Below are positions 32,568 through 42,317 of a stretch of 64,000 bases of DNA, piece after piece. The stretch is taken from contig CAYLJJ010000023.1 of the NCBI GenBank assembly GCA_964384025.1, forward strand, positions 4,712 to 68,711, given 5' to 3'. Under the pieces are notes generated by a model. That model ran no database searches. It was not told the origin of the DNA and saw nothing but the letters and a program-made list of their open reading frames with translations. A program made the translations under genes and the position numbers. Each line of letters starts with the position of its first letter. Within the stretch, counting starts at the first letter, position 1. This stretch comes from CAYLJJ01 sp964384025 (lineage in GTDB: Bacteria > Myxococcota_A > Bradymonadia > UBA7976 > UBA1532).

Positions 32568-33639
32568 AAGAGACGCAATCAAAGCTCTGTTTGCTGACAT
32601 CCAGGGCACAACTGCTGAGCACCTTCCCGCTCACGCGGACCCGTACAAAGGAGTGTAAAGAGCGCCCATAAAAGGCCTCATACTCAGGCTCTTTTCGAGG
32701 CCCCTTGTTGACATAGAGAGGTGCTCCACCGCCGCCCACCACCATATAGTTGAGACCATAGCGAGCGCGGCCCCGCTCATAGAAATGATCGTGCCCTGTA
32801 GCGATGAGATCCAGGCCCGCTTCATAGAGAGCCTTGAGCTGTGGACGTAGGCTCAGGTTTCCTTTTCGTCGGGGGTTCCCACTGAAAGGCCCTCGATGCC
32901 CAAAGGCGAGGATATGATCGATCTTTGGATCCGCCTGAGCGGCCTTGACCTCTTTGAGTGCCCACTGAAATTGAGCTTTATCCAGGGCGTGCCCCTGAGC
33001 TGTGTGGATCTCTGTATCCAGGGCCAAGAGCCGTAGGTTGCCCCAGGTGAAGGTGTAGTAATATTCCGCACCAGGAAGCGCAAAGAAGCGCTTATAGAGC
33101 GTGGGTCCATTCCCATGCACATCATGGTTGCCATAGGAGGGGTAGAGCGGCGCGATCTTGAGGAGTGGCGTGGAGATACGGAAAAACCGATCCCACAGCT
33201 CAGGGCGATCACCATGGCCCACTAGATCTCCTGTGTTGATACAGAAGTCGGGATCTTGGGCCAACATGCTCTTGACTACCGCCTTATGAGCTTCATGATC
33301 GCTGCGATTGTCTCCATAGATCAGGAAGGTGAAGGGCATCCCTGAGGGAGGGGGAGTATGAAAGCGTCCGCTCCAGCGTATCTCTCCCGCCTTAAGATCG
33401 TAGCGATAGCGCCGTCCAGGCGCCAAGCCCTCCAGCTTCATCTCCACCATCCCCTGAGCATCTCTGGGGGGTGCCTGAAGATGTTGACTGTGTTTGGGCC
33501 CCTTCAGCTCTAGGGTAGTGAGCTGATCGGAGCCCATCTGCCAGATGATCCGAGCTGAGTTGGGGGTAACATCCTGGATCTGGGGTGGTTTCTGGAAACC
33601 CCAGAGGAGAGGGAGGGTGAGGAGAGTGAGGAAGCGCAT
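32506..33639 (-). CDS. Exported calcineurin-like phosphoesterase (purple-acid-phosphatase type)
   Basis: A 377-residue protein with an N-terminal signal (MRFLTLLTLPLLWGF). A fibronectin III-like domain (residues about 18-95, PNSARIIWQMGSDQLTT) is followed by a metallophosphoesterase domain. The di-metal motifs are GDNRS, NTGDLVGHG, SYGNHDVHG, FGHRGPF and ATGHDHFYERG. This pairing of domains is typical of secreted purple acid phosphatases and related phosphodiesterases. The C-terminal 35 residues are Pro/Lys rich. The gene lies 37 bp downstream of the giant surface protein, on the same strand, so the two may be co-transcribed. Confidence 0.88.
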   Translation of the reverse strand: MRFLTLLTLPLLWGFQKPPQIQDVTPNSARIIWQMGSDQLTTLELKGPKHSQHLQAPPRDAQGMVEMKLEGLAPGRRYRYDLKAGEIRWSGRFHTPPPSGMPFTFLIYGDNRSDHEAHKAVVKSMLAQDPDFCINTGDLVGHGDRPELWDRFFRISTPLLKIAPLYPSYGNHDVHGNGPTLYKRFFALPGAEYYYTFTWGNLRLLALDTEIHTAQGHALDKAQFQWALKEVKAAQADPKIDHILAFGHRGPFSGNPRRKGNLSLRPQLKALYEAGLDLIATGHDHFYERGRARYGLNYMVVGGGGAPLYVNKGPRKEPEYEAFYGRSLHSFVRVRVSGKVLSSCALDVSKQSFDCVSFNAEEPRGVAPQPPKQIPAP

Positions 33640-33676
33640 CCCCCTTCATCGCTGAAGGAGCCGCGTTTTTCAAGGA

Positions 33677-36600
33677 TCAGCGGACCCAGAGGCTATAATC
33701 ATAGATGCGGTGAGAGTCTCCACAGTTACCTTGGTAGTGCTTGATGCCCCACTGGAAAGCAGAGAGGGTGCGCCCTGCTTCTGCGCTGATGCTCTGGCTG
33801 CCGGAAACATCCTGAGTGACCTCCCCACCAGTGCAGTTCCCCACCTCAAAATTACAACCGTGATTATCATAGAGCTGACGACCAACCTGTTGATCGAGAT
33901 CATCATAGGCTTGAACCAGGAGTGCGCCATCCCAAGAGATGACTCGGTCGCTGTGATCAAAGCGCAGCTCAGTGATCCCCATCACCTCTGGAAGGACCTT
34001 GGTATAGTACTGGATTCGATAATTGTCTGGACCATTATGACCTGCGTAGGTGACGCTATCGTTGGTGGTTCCACAGTTGTTGCTCTCATTGCTCATATTG
34101 GCCGTAATATCGTCCCAGTTAGCAGCATGAACAGCAAAGTTAGCTCCATCTACGGCAGCATTAAAGTGGACCATCTGCATCCAACCACCATTCTGCATAT
34201 CACAGAGAACAGGGACTGCGCCTAGGGGACCTGGACCGTCAAAGTCGATGTCATAGATGCCATCTCCAGTAGAAAGGCCCGCGTCTAGAATCGCCTTACA
34301 GCTGGCCATCACCTCAGGGGTGCAGAGGCCCTCAACTTGACCGTTGGGGATCATGCAAAGCTCCCCAACCTCACACTGATCATCGGCAGTGCAGAGGGAG
34401 AGGGCTAACTCTCCCTCCTCAGCCATCCCCACCAATTCGGGCTGGACCAGCGCGGAGTCAAAGAGCTGGAAGTTGTCTATCGCCCCGTTGAAGTGTTGTA
34501 CAGGAGAACCACCACTGACAGAGTAGCTGATGCGAATGCTGGCCTCCAGACCAACGCTGAAGTTGTTATCAGCCCGGACAACCTCCTCCACTCCGTTGAG
34601 ATAGAGCTTGAGGTTGTCTCCATCATAGCTCAGAGCGAGGAAGTACCACTGATCCTGCTCTAGAGCGGTTGCGCCACTGAGGCTGAACTGTCCCGGCCAG
34701 ACCATGGCGAGGTGAGCGCCGATATGATCAATGCGGAAGCCTTCACCATCTTCTCCATAAGCGAAGAGACTGCTTGTCGCGCTCAGATCAGCGAGCTTGA
34801 ACCAGAAGGCGAAGGTGAACTCCTCCAACTGTAAGCTCTTATTAGACTCTACAATCAAGCGATCGCCAGGGGCCACGATGATCGCCTCCCCATAAACACC
34901 ATCACCATACTGGGGGCGGCCCAGAACGCCTGGATGATTCTCATAGAGGTCAGCACTGTGGGCATCCCCGTTAAAGGCCAAGCTGAGGCGCAAGGCTCGC
35001 TCTGCGTTATCCAGGCAAACATGCTCGTTCTCGTAGCAGAATCGACCCACAGGGCAGTTTCCAATACGACAACCAACACGACAGCGTTGACGACCAGCGA
35101 CGAAAGCACAGTAGGAGTTGTTAAGGCAGTCGGCATTTACCTCACAAGCGTTGGGGTCGATACAAGTTCGGCTGCCCTCATCACAAACCGCGCCCATGGG
35201 ACAATCATCGGAGAGGACACGACATCCTGGAGTACAGCTCCCACCATTATCTCCATCAGGGATGGCACAGTAGGCGCCTGGCGCACAGTGACCGTCGCGG
35301 GTACAGTCGATCATATCTCGGGGATCGACAGCCTGAATCTGTAGACGCTTGCAGAAACCTGCGCCTACATCACAAGTGCTGCTGCGCTCGGGGCATTCAG
35401 AATCATCGGCGCAAATATAACGGCAGAACTTGACATCGGGGGTCGCTGGGTCGATGACCAAGCAGTTCATCCCCTCGCGACAGTCATAATCCTCAGCACA
35501 CTGGTTATTGACACAGTCCGACTCAAAGCCTCGGCTGGGATTGACCTCTGGCATATTCTCCGCCAGACAGCGATTGTAGACACGAGTCATCTCACAGCGC
35601 TGCTCAGGAGCCATAAAGTAATCCAGGGCGGCGTTGTCCTGTCCAGCTTCAACCAGGTCCAAACCAGTTGTCTGAAGGTCACGAGCATTGGCGCTGATGG
35701 AACCATGAGCGCCACAGACATGTTCAATACGCATGATCGAGAGCTCCAAGCGGAACTTGAGGGTCAAGACCAAGCAGTTCTGCCACTCTCGAGTCCAGGC
35801 GCCCATCACCGCTGCGGTCTGAAGATCTTCAGCCAATTTGGCCGCCATCAATTCCAAATCCAGGGCTTGCTCGTCGGAGACGCAGTTCTGCTCAATGTCA
35901 CAGCTGATGGAGACATCTAGGGTTTGAAGAATGCGGATCCGCTCCAGGGTCGCCAGAGCTTCAGCCACTTCAGGCCGCGCGGGGCCAGGATCATCAGCAC
36001 CACCCGCAGCGATGTAATTCTCCATATCTGCAGCCAACTGACCCAGAGCAACGCCCAGATCATCATTAACCCCTTCTGCGGCAGCGGAGCGACGGATGGG
36101 ATCAGCAAAGTCAGGCATACGGAAGCCCCCATATTGAGCACAGGGGGCTGCCATGGTACGGAGCCAGTAGTAGGCCTCTACTGCGTCATGCGCTAGATCG
36201 ACAGCTTGGTTGGGATCATCGTTGATCACCGCCTCGAAGTCGTCACCGGTGTAGCGCTCATCAATGGCGGTGAGGAAGTCACGCGCTCGAACCATGGCGG
36301 GATGATCAGGATCGGGACCAAGCTCCTCGACCAGCTCCAGCTCCAACTTTTCTACCGTGCGCTTGAGTTGACGAGAGAGAGCCCAGATCTCAAAGCCAAG
36401 GTTCGCGCCGCTGCTCTGAGCGAGCACGAGGCGCTGCATAAGACGCTCAGTGGCCTGCAAGGCGATGCCATGACGGCCATAGCGGCTGCCCCATTGTGCC
36501 TGTTCTAGATCCGCGTCTACATTATCCAGGAGGTTGAGGAGTATGGTCCGTTGGATGGGATCCTCTAGCTCATTGGCGAGCCCCTTCTCCTCTGCTAGAC

Positions 36601-39600
36601 GATCAGAGGTATAGTCCAACAGCTCTGGGAGGGTGATTTCGCGTACATTGATGCCCTGCACCAGGGAGGCGGTGCCCTCATCTGTAGTTACATGAGCGGT
36701 GACCCAGTACTGGTTGCGGCCTGTACGAGCGGAGCGGAACTGATAGCTGGTGCTGGCACCATCGGGGTGATCACCCTCATCATCAATCTCAGAGTCTCCA
36801 TTGACATCCCAACGATAATGGTTGGGCTGCTGATCACCCAAGATGGTGATCCCAAAACCCATCGGCTGGATCTCAAGAACATCATCGGGGGTCTCGATGT
36901 GATCAACGAAGGAGTCCTCATCACAATCATCACCTAGACCGTCGTGATCCCAATCACTCTGCTCAGGGTTGGCGAGGAGGAGACAGTTGTCCAGCTCATC
37001 ATCAACACCATCGGCGTCATCATCAGAATCACAGGCATCACCGAGCCCATCGCCATCAAAGTTGGCTTGGTCCATGTTAGCGACCGTGCTGCAGTTATCA
37101 TCCTCGTCAAGGATGGTGTCTCCATCGTCATCCCCATCGCAGGGATCGCCAAAGCCGTCCCCGTCCAGATCTTCCTGATCAGGATTGCTCTCAACGCTAC
37201 AGTTGTCCTCACCATCCTCTATGCCATCCCCATCATCATCTTCATCACAGGCGTCACCAAAGTTGTCACCATCTGTATCGGTGTTGTCAGGGTTAAAGAC
37301 GCCATCGCAGGTATCTACATCATCAGCGACACCATCACCCTCAGCATCATCATCACAGTCATCACCGAGCCCATCGCCATCGAGATCTTCTTGGAGACCA
37401 TCGATCTCGGGGCAGAGGTCCAGGCCGTTTAGTTCGCCATCTCCATCGATATCATCGTCACAGGCATCGACGATGCCGTCGCCATCCTGATCATTGCCAT
37501 CATCGGGCAAGGGACAATCATCACGTACATCAGGAATGCCGTCGTTATCATCATCATGATCGGAGACATCGCCCTCACCATCGCCATCGGTGTCGATTTG
37601 ATCTGGGTTGTGTTGGTTGCTGTTGTCTACATCATCACAAACATGATCGTTGTCTGCATCGTCACAGGCTCCTGCGAGGTTGGGATCGCGAGCATAGATG
37701 AAGTAACGATCCCCTGTGTGAACTGACTGATCGTGCGCATGACTCCCATCTTGAGAAAGTACATGACCATCACCGGCGCCTGAACCACCCATGATGTTGG
37801 GTTCCCAGAGACGCCCAGGATCTGACCAAGCATTATCAAAGTCCACCAAGAGGAGCCAATTATCTGTCGTATGCCACGAGTAGTTACCGTCGATTTCAAA
37901 ATTACGTACAAAAGAATCTCCACCACCGAGGTAGCTACTGAGATCATCACGTAGGGTCATTTCATGACGGACCCATGTTCCATCATGACGATAACCGGCG
38001 AAGATAACATCACGGACGCCCACACCAGAATCGCAGGAATTACGAATATTAGCGAGGAGAGGAGCAGCAGAGGCTCCATCATTCTCCCAACCATAACACT
38101 GAGTATAACCCTCAGCGCTTAGATCGGGACCCACATTGCCACCGGTAGGACCTCCAGGAATCACAGGAGGAGCATCACCGCCCTCGCCATCATTTGGATC
38201 CAAAGGCCAGCTATCGTCAACATCAGGGATGCCATCGCCATCATCATCATTATCGCAACCATTACCCAGACCGTCTCCATCAGTGTCCTGTTGACCTGGA
38301 TCAAAGACTAGGCCACAGTTATCGACATCATCGGGAACCCCATCTCCATCATCATCTGTATCGCAGGAGTTTCCAGCGCCATCACCATCTGTATCGGTCT
38401 GATCAGCGTCATTAGCTGTTGGACAGTTATCTTCAGCATTGGGGACCGTATCTCCATCGATATCATCATCGCAGAGATCTCCCAGGTTGTCCCCGTCTGT
38501 GTCTGCCTGGTTGGGATTAAAGAGATCCAGACAATTATCAACTTCATCATTGGCGCCATCATTGTCCCCATCAGGGTCACAGGGATCGCCGGTGCCGTCG
38601 CCATCCTCATCTGCTTGATCGGGGTTCTCAATCTCGGGGCAGTTATCGTTGCCGTTGGCGCGGCCATCGCCGTCGATGTCGGGATCACAGAGATCACCGA
38701 TGCCGTCATCATCCATATCTGCCTGATCTTGATTGGGAACACCTGGGCAGTTGTCCATTACATCAACATGGGAGTCGTCATCCTGGTCACGGATCTCGAT
38801 GTCGATGGTCGCGCTGGCGCTCAAGCCGCCGTGATCTGTCGCGGTCACCGTTACCACATCGACATGGCCGGGGAGGCTGGTGTCGGGGTGGTAGATCACC
38901 TGGGTGCCCATATTACTCTCATCACCTGCGAACTCAGGCTCAACCTCAAAGTGTCCGCCGCCATCTGCAACCTCAAACCAGAAGCTCAGGCCCAAAACCC
39001 CCTCAGGATCAAAGGAGTTTCCGAGGTTCATGGTGACCGGGCTGCCATCGGTAGAGTAGGGTGTGCAGTTCTCGTGGTTACGATCACAGGTCCCGATATC
39101 GATCACGGGAGGATCCACATTGAGGATCAGCTCAATGGCCGCAGAGCCATAGGCACAGCTTGAACAATCTTCGGCGTCGATGCCATCGACACACTCCCCG
39201 TTCCACTGACCATCATCACAGGCGCGGATGGGAAGGGCAATGCGATCACCAAGGGCCATCCCTTCAGCGATCACCACGCTCAGAGGACCTCCCATCGCGT
39301 TCTCTGACTCCTCATACTCGCCATTCTGGTTGAGATCCACATGTAGAGAGGTCAGATGATCACGGATGCTACCAGGAAATGGGTCGACCTCAGTATCGGG
39401 GTCGTAGGTTTGCGCGCTGGGATCGATGAGCACCTCTGTGCCGATATAACCCCGGTAGATGGCATCGATACCATCGGGATGGTGGATGATGACAGGAACA
39501 TGGTTGTCCAGGGAGATCTGCACCTCCACAGAGTCGCTGTCGTAGAAGACTCGGCCCCGATCATCAGTGACCGCCAGGGTGATGGTATGGATTTCACTAT

Positions 39601-41437
39601 CCCCCCAATCGAGTTCATCCTCATAGGTATAGGTGAAAGTACGATTGGGATCGGCGGTCTCAAAGTCCCAGACGATCTCCTCTGGATCCACTACTCCATT
39701 GTTGTTGAGATCCTCTGAGGGGAGATCTACACCATCGTCCAGATCACCATCTCCGTTGCCATCAAGCCCGTCTGGATAATCGATGACGTTCCACTGATAG
39801 CGAACGAGGTTGACATCAGGATCGAGGACATAGCTCCAGCTGTGGTCTAGGTTGATCTCTGTCCCTGGGCTGGCCAGTTCGGGGAGCGCGCGGGGACCCG
39901 CGATCGCCTCCAACCAGGTTTGGATGATCTGAGTCGCCATCGCGGTGCGAGAGCGTATACCGATGTAGCCTGCCCAGCTCCAAGAGCCGGTCCAGTTCCA
40001 GGAACCCACATCCCCCTCACTGGCATAGAGTTGGTTGAGGAAGAAGTTGGTGTATATGACATTCCAGTCGGTTCCGTTGGGTAGATAGCGGATCTCAGGG
40101 TTAAAGGACCTCAGTCCCTTAGTAGCAGCGTATACATAATAGAGTCCATAGCTTGAGGGCATGACACTCTGAACTGCTGTTAGCAGTTCTTGGACTTTAT
40201 AGTAACTCGAGTCTTCTTCCTGAGTCCACCCATAGCTTACCAAGCCATTCCCAGCTAAACTAACCTTGCGTGAGCCATAATGACATCCATTTGTGCCATT
40301 TAGCCCATCCGATGTCTCTCTATGTCCAGATTTGGCCCATTCATACGTATCTGTTCCAAATTTTCGATGAAGCAGTCGGAGGCTCTCTGGGGCCCACCCA
40401 TTAGTAGAACAATCAGTGCTCGCTCCACTGTTCCACTCATAGTGCCACCAATAGTTTCCTTTCATCCCCGAAATAAGGCGATCCGCCAAGTCCTGTCCGA
40501 TATGGTGAAGAGAGTTCCCAAAAACGCCATCGCCACCGACTGGAGAGATGTAATCTGGGTTTCCAAACTGTGCGACAGGCTCAATCCATGCTGTTGAAAG
40601 ATAACTTGTGGTATGGCTGTCATTATAAAGGACGTTTGAGAACGCGAGCGACTTATTATTGGTTCCATCAGAGTTGTTGTCATCAAAATTTATATTAAGG
40701 TTGATATCTGCTAGAGCAAGGTTCGAGAGAATGCCGTGAACACCACACTGGGTCATATGACGAAAATAGGGATCATCAGCTCGATTGCGGCCAAAACCAT
40801 GTCCACGACGAAGAATCGCATTGAGGCTGTGCCCTGTCGCATAGAGAGGGTGAGTTTCATCGATCCAACAGGTGTGTACGTTGTGTCCATGACCATCATC
40901 GGCGCGATGCACAAAGCTGCGGAACATATACCAAAGGGCTCGATCGATGGCTCGGTTAGCGTGAAGCTGCCGAGTGAGAGATAGGTTCTGTGTTCCCTGA
41001 CAGTTGGGGCTCCAGGAGTTGGCGGGGTTGGAGCAGATGCGGTCTACACGGATAAAGACCGGCATCACTGCTCGGGCCTCCTCAGCACCACAAGTAACTT
41101 TCACTTTGGGGAAGAGCAAACGGTCACCAGGTAGGTCGGGATACTGGATATCCAGGTGAAGCGCTGCGAAGAAGCCGTTGCTGTCGGCGTTACGGGCCTG
41201 CTCGTCTGGATCTGTCCAGTCGCCATCTCCGTTGATATCCCACTGGTATTGGTAGGAACCGTTACAGCTCCCTCCCTCAGCGATAGCTTGGAGCGCGGTT
41301 TTACGCCCATTGAACGCAGGGTGGGGGATGTTTGGATTATCCTGAACCCAGGGGATGGCGCTGACCTCTAGAGGCTGTGCTTCTGCTTGGGGAACCCAAG
41401 CTGCAGCAAGCGATAACACAAAAAGCACTCTCTTCAT
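33677..41437 (-). CDS. Giant secreted multidomain surface protein (TSP3, LamG, fibrinogen-like)
   Basis: A 2586-residue protein with a signal peptide (KRVLFVLSLAAAWVPQAEA). Residues 30-560 are a conserved-looking domain of unknown type, with many Trp and His. PKD/cadherin-like segments with acidic loops follow to about 880. Two blocks of thrombospondin type 3 calcium repeats (DxDxDGxxD with NC) lie at about 886-1080 and 1260-1500, separated by a beta domain. A helical region runs to about 1940. Then come Cys-rich EGF-like or Dickkopf-like modules (1945-2140), a LamG/concanavalin domain (2140-2345) and a fibrinogen-like C-terminal domain beginning CKAILDAGLSTGDGIYDID. AGGAGGGAG precedes the ATG. 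Likely a calcium-stabilised adhesin or scaffold on the cell surface; function inferred from domains. Confidence 0.88.
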   Translation of the reverse strand: MKRVLFVLSLAAAWVPQAEAQPLEVSAIPWVQDNPNIPHPAFNGRKTALQAIAEGGSCNGSYQYQWDINGDGDWTDPDEQARNADSNGFFAALHLDIQYPDLPGDRLLFPKVKVTCGAEEARAVMPVFIRVDRICSNPANSWSPNCQGTQNLSLTRQLHANRAIDRALWYMFRSFVHRADDGHGHNVHTCWIDETHPLYATGHSLNAILRRGHGFGRNRADDPYFRHMTQCGVHGILSNLALADINLNINFDDNNSDGTNNKSLAFSNVLYNDSHTTSYLSTAWIEPVAQFGNPDYISPVGGDGVFGNSLHHIGQDLADRLISGMKGNYWWHYEWNSGASTDCSTNGWAPESLRLLHRKFGTDTYEWAKSGHRETSDGLNGTNGCHYGSRKVSLAGNGLVSYGWTQEEDSSYYKVQELLTAVQSVMPSSYGLYYVYAATKGLRSFNPEIRYLPNGTDWNVIYTNFFLNQLYASEGDVGSWNWTGSWSWAGYIGIRSRTAMATQIIQTWLEAIAGPRALPELASPGTEINLDHSWSYVLDPDVNLVRYQWNVIDYPDGLDGNGDGDLDDGVDLPSEDLNNNGVVDPEEIVWDFETADPNRTFTYTYEDELDWGDSEIHTITLAVTDDRGRVFYDSDSVEVQISLDNHVPVIIHHPDGIDAIYRGYIGTEVLIDPSAQTYDPDTEVDPFPGSIRDHLTSLHVDLNQNGEYEESENAMGGPLSVVIAEGMALGDRIALPIRACDDGQWNGECVDGIDAEDCSSCAYGSAAIELILNVDPPVIDIGTCDRNHENCTPYSTDGSPVTMNLGNSFDPEGVLGLSFWFEVADGGGHFEVEPEFAGDESNMGTQVIYHPDTSLPGHVDVVTVTATDHGGLSASATIDIEIRDQDDDSHVDVMDNCPGVPNQDQADMDDDGIGDLCDPDIDGDGRANGNDNCPEIENPDQADEDGDGTGDPCDPDGDNDGANDEVDNCLDLFNPNQADTDGDNLGDLCDDDIDGDTVPNAEDNCPTANDADQTDTDGDGAGNSCDTDDDGDGVPDDVDNCGLVFDPGQQDTDGDGLGNGCDNDDDGDGIPDVDDSWPLDPNDGEGGDAPPVIPGGPTGGNVGPDLSAEGYTQCYGWENDGASAAPLLANIRNSCDSGVGVRDVIFAGYRHDGTWVRHEMTLRDDLSSYLGGGDSFVRNFEIDGNYSWHTTDNWLLLVDFDNAWSDPGRLWEPNIMGGSGAGDGHVLSQDGSHAHDQSVHTGDRYFIYARDPNLAGACDDADNDHVCDDVDNSNQHNPDQIDTDGDGEGDVSDHDDDNDGIPDVRDDCPLPDDGNDQDGDGIVDACDDDIDGDGELNGLDLCPEIDGLQEDLDGDGLGDDCDDDAEGDGVADDVDTCDGVFNPDNTDTDGDNFGDACDEDDDGDGIEDGEDNCSVESNPDQEDLDGDGFGDPCDGDDDGDTILDEDDNCSTVANMDQANFDGDGLGDACDSDDDADGVDDELDNCLLLANPEQSDWDHDGLGDDCDEDSFVDHIETPDDVLEIQPMGFGITILGDQQPNHYRWDVNGDSEIDDEGDHPDGASTSYQFRSARTGRNQYWVTAHVTTDEGTASLVQGINVREITLPELLDYTSDRLAEEKGLANELEDPIQRTILLNLLDNVDADLEQAQWGSRYGRHGIALQATERLMQRLVLAQSSGANLGFEIWALSRQLKRTVEKLELELVEELGPDPDHPAMVRARDFLTAIDERYTGDDFEAVINDDPNQAVDLAHDAVEAYYWLRTMAAPCAQYGGFRMPDFADPIRRSAAAEGVNDDLGVALGQLAADMENYIAAGGADDPGPARPEVAEALATLERIRILQTLDVSISCDIEQNCVSDEQALDLELMAAKLAEDLQTAAVMGAWTREWQNCLVLTLKFRLELSIMRIEHVCGAHGSISANARDLQTTGLDLVEAGQDNAALDYFMAPEQRCEMTRVYNRCLAENMPEVNPSRGFESDCVNNQCAEDYDCREGMNCLVIDPATPDVKFCRYICADDSECPERSSTCDVGAGFCKRLQIQAVDPRDMIDCTRDGHCAPGAYCAIPDGDNGGSCTPGCRVLSDDCPMGAVCDEGSRTCIDPNACEVNADCLNNSYCAFVAGRQRCRVGCRIGNCPVGRFCYENEHVCLDNAERALRLSLAFNGDAHSADLYENHPGVLGRPQYGDGVYGEAIIVAPGDRLIVESNKSLQLEEFTFAFWFKLADLSATSSLFAYGEDGEGFRIDHIGAHLAMVWPGQFSLSGATALEQDQWYFLALSYDGDNLKLYLNGVEEVVRADNNFSVGLEASIRISYSVSGGSPVQHFNGAIDNFQLFDSALVQPELVGMAEEGELALSLCTADDQCEVGELCMIPNGQVEGLCTPEVMASCKAILDAGLSTGDGIYDIDFDGPGPLGAVPVLCDMQNGGWMQMVHFNAAVDGANFAVHAANWDDITANMSNESNNCGTTNDSVTYAGHNGPDNYRIQYYTKVLPEVMGITELRFDHSDRVISWDGALLVQAYDDLDQQVGRQLYDNHGCNFEVGNCTGGEVTQDVSGSQSISAEAGRTLSAFQWGIKHYQGNCGDSHRIYDYSLWVR
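36930..37660 (-). repeat. Thrombospondin type 3 repeat array, second block
   Basis: Short in-frame degenerate tandem units encode D-G-D-G and D-N-C segments (for example DEDDNCSTVANMDQANFDG). Each binds calcium. On DNA this is a run of GAT/GAC-rich repeats, prone to slippage and recombination. Confidence 0.85.
38180..38790 (-). repeat. Thrombospondin type 3 repeat array, first block
   Basis: A second array of the same unit type (for example DDDGDGVPDDVDNC), about five or six units, in the same reading frame of the giant protein. The two arrays are separated by about 500 bp of non-repeat coding sequence. Confidence 0.85.
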
Positions 41438-41609
41438 CTAAACTCCCTCCTGGAACTCAAATTCTAGGCAAGCATCTTACAGGAGCCTGGAGTATTCTTA
41501 CGAGGGTAAAGGAACAGCGCTTAGGACTCAGACCCTCAATTTTGAACTTTTCCCCTGATGAGTTCTGGGCTCTTATGCGCCTTGAGAGAAATATTAAAGA
41601 GAACGCGAA
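41438..41609. other. Divergent promoter region, 172 bp
   Basis: This lies between the giant surface protein gene and the unknown acidic protein gene. TTGAAC (plus, near 41541) is a possible -35, but no matching -10 is obvious. Nothing else was recognised. Confidence 0.4.
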
Positions 41610-42317
41610 ATGAAGAGATTGAGGCGTCGGTATGAGGGTCCCCAAGAGCTATTAAAGCTTTTGAAAGCTTCTGGTTGCATCTTGGGGCTGGAGGAGATCA
41701 TCGAGGAGTTTCGATCCCTCGCTGAAGAGGAGGGCGCTGTCAGCGAGGTCCTTCCTCTCTTCTGGGAGTCTGAGCCTCGTTTCTCCAGCCCTGAGGAAGC
41801 GGAGCGAACCTTCAGCAACCTCTTTGGCCTCTGGGATGAGATCGCGGGGGCTCTAGACGAGGAGCTGCTCCTCCTACCCGAGCCAGGTCAACCCTTAAGT
41901 CCTCGCTTTGTCAGCCAAGCTTGGCGGGAGTTAGAGGGGCTCTCTGAGCGAGAGCGATCGCGGGCTCTGGATCAATTTGACAACAGACAGGGAGATCTTG
42001 GGGTCTTCCTGATGCGGTCTCTAGAAGGACTCAGCGCGGTCGCTTTAGAGACCGCTATGGATCTAGCCTTTGAGACCCTCTGGATCTCCACGCGGGCGCG
42101 GGGTCTCCAAGCTTCGCTCAGGCTCGACCAGCTTCTACGGGCCCAAGAGGAGCTTGATGATCCTGAGGCAGAGCCTGAGCCAGCCTTAGCGGATCTGGCT
42201 CTCAGCACCCTCTGGGAACAAAACGCCGCTGAAGAGCGACCTCTGGATGAGCTGGAGATCCCTCAGGTGATGCGCAGCCTTCGCAGCCTACGCCGCTGCC
42301 TCCAGAAGCCCAAATGA
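41610..42317 (+). CDS. Acidic helical protein, function unknown
   Basis: A 235-residue protein rich in Glu and Leu with no signal peptide and no recognised motif. It is probably all helical and cytosolic, starting with a basic tip (MKRLRRRYEGPQELLKLL). Repeated Leu-Glu segments such as LGLEEIIEEFRSLAEEEG suggest protein-protein contacts. The stop overlaps the next start (ATGA), so it is coupled to the efflux-type adaptor lipoprotein. No ribosome site is strong (GAGAACG region). I do not recognise the family. Confidence 0.7.
   Translation: MKRLRRRYEGPQELLKLLKASGCILGLEEIIEEFRSLAEEEGAVSEVLPLFWESEPRFSSPEEAERTFSNLFGLWDEIAGALDEELLLLPEPGQPLSPRFVSQAWRELEGLSERERSRALDQFDNRQGDLGVFLMRSLEGLSAVALETAMDLAFETLWISTRARGLQASLRLDQLLRAQEELDDPEAEPEPALADLALSTLWEQNAAEERPLDELEIPQVMRSLRSLRRCLQKPK

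Noticed and set aside
33643..33658. Small hairpin CCTTCA/TGAAGG near the phosphoesterase start
   Set aside because: Both neighbouring genes are on the minus strand and no T-run follows there; it also lies in the ribosome-site region of the phosphoesterase.
36206..39718. Long open frames on the plus strand across the giant protein gene
   Set aside because: They are antisense shadows of GAT-rich repeats and have biased Ile/Val/Thr composition and no ribosome sites.
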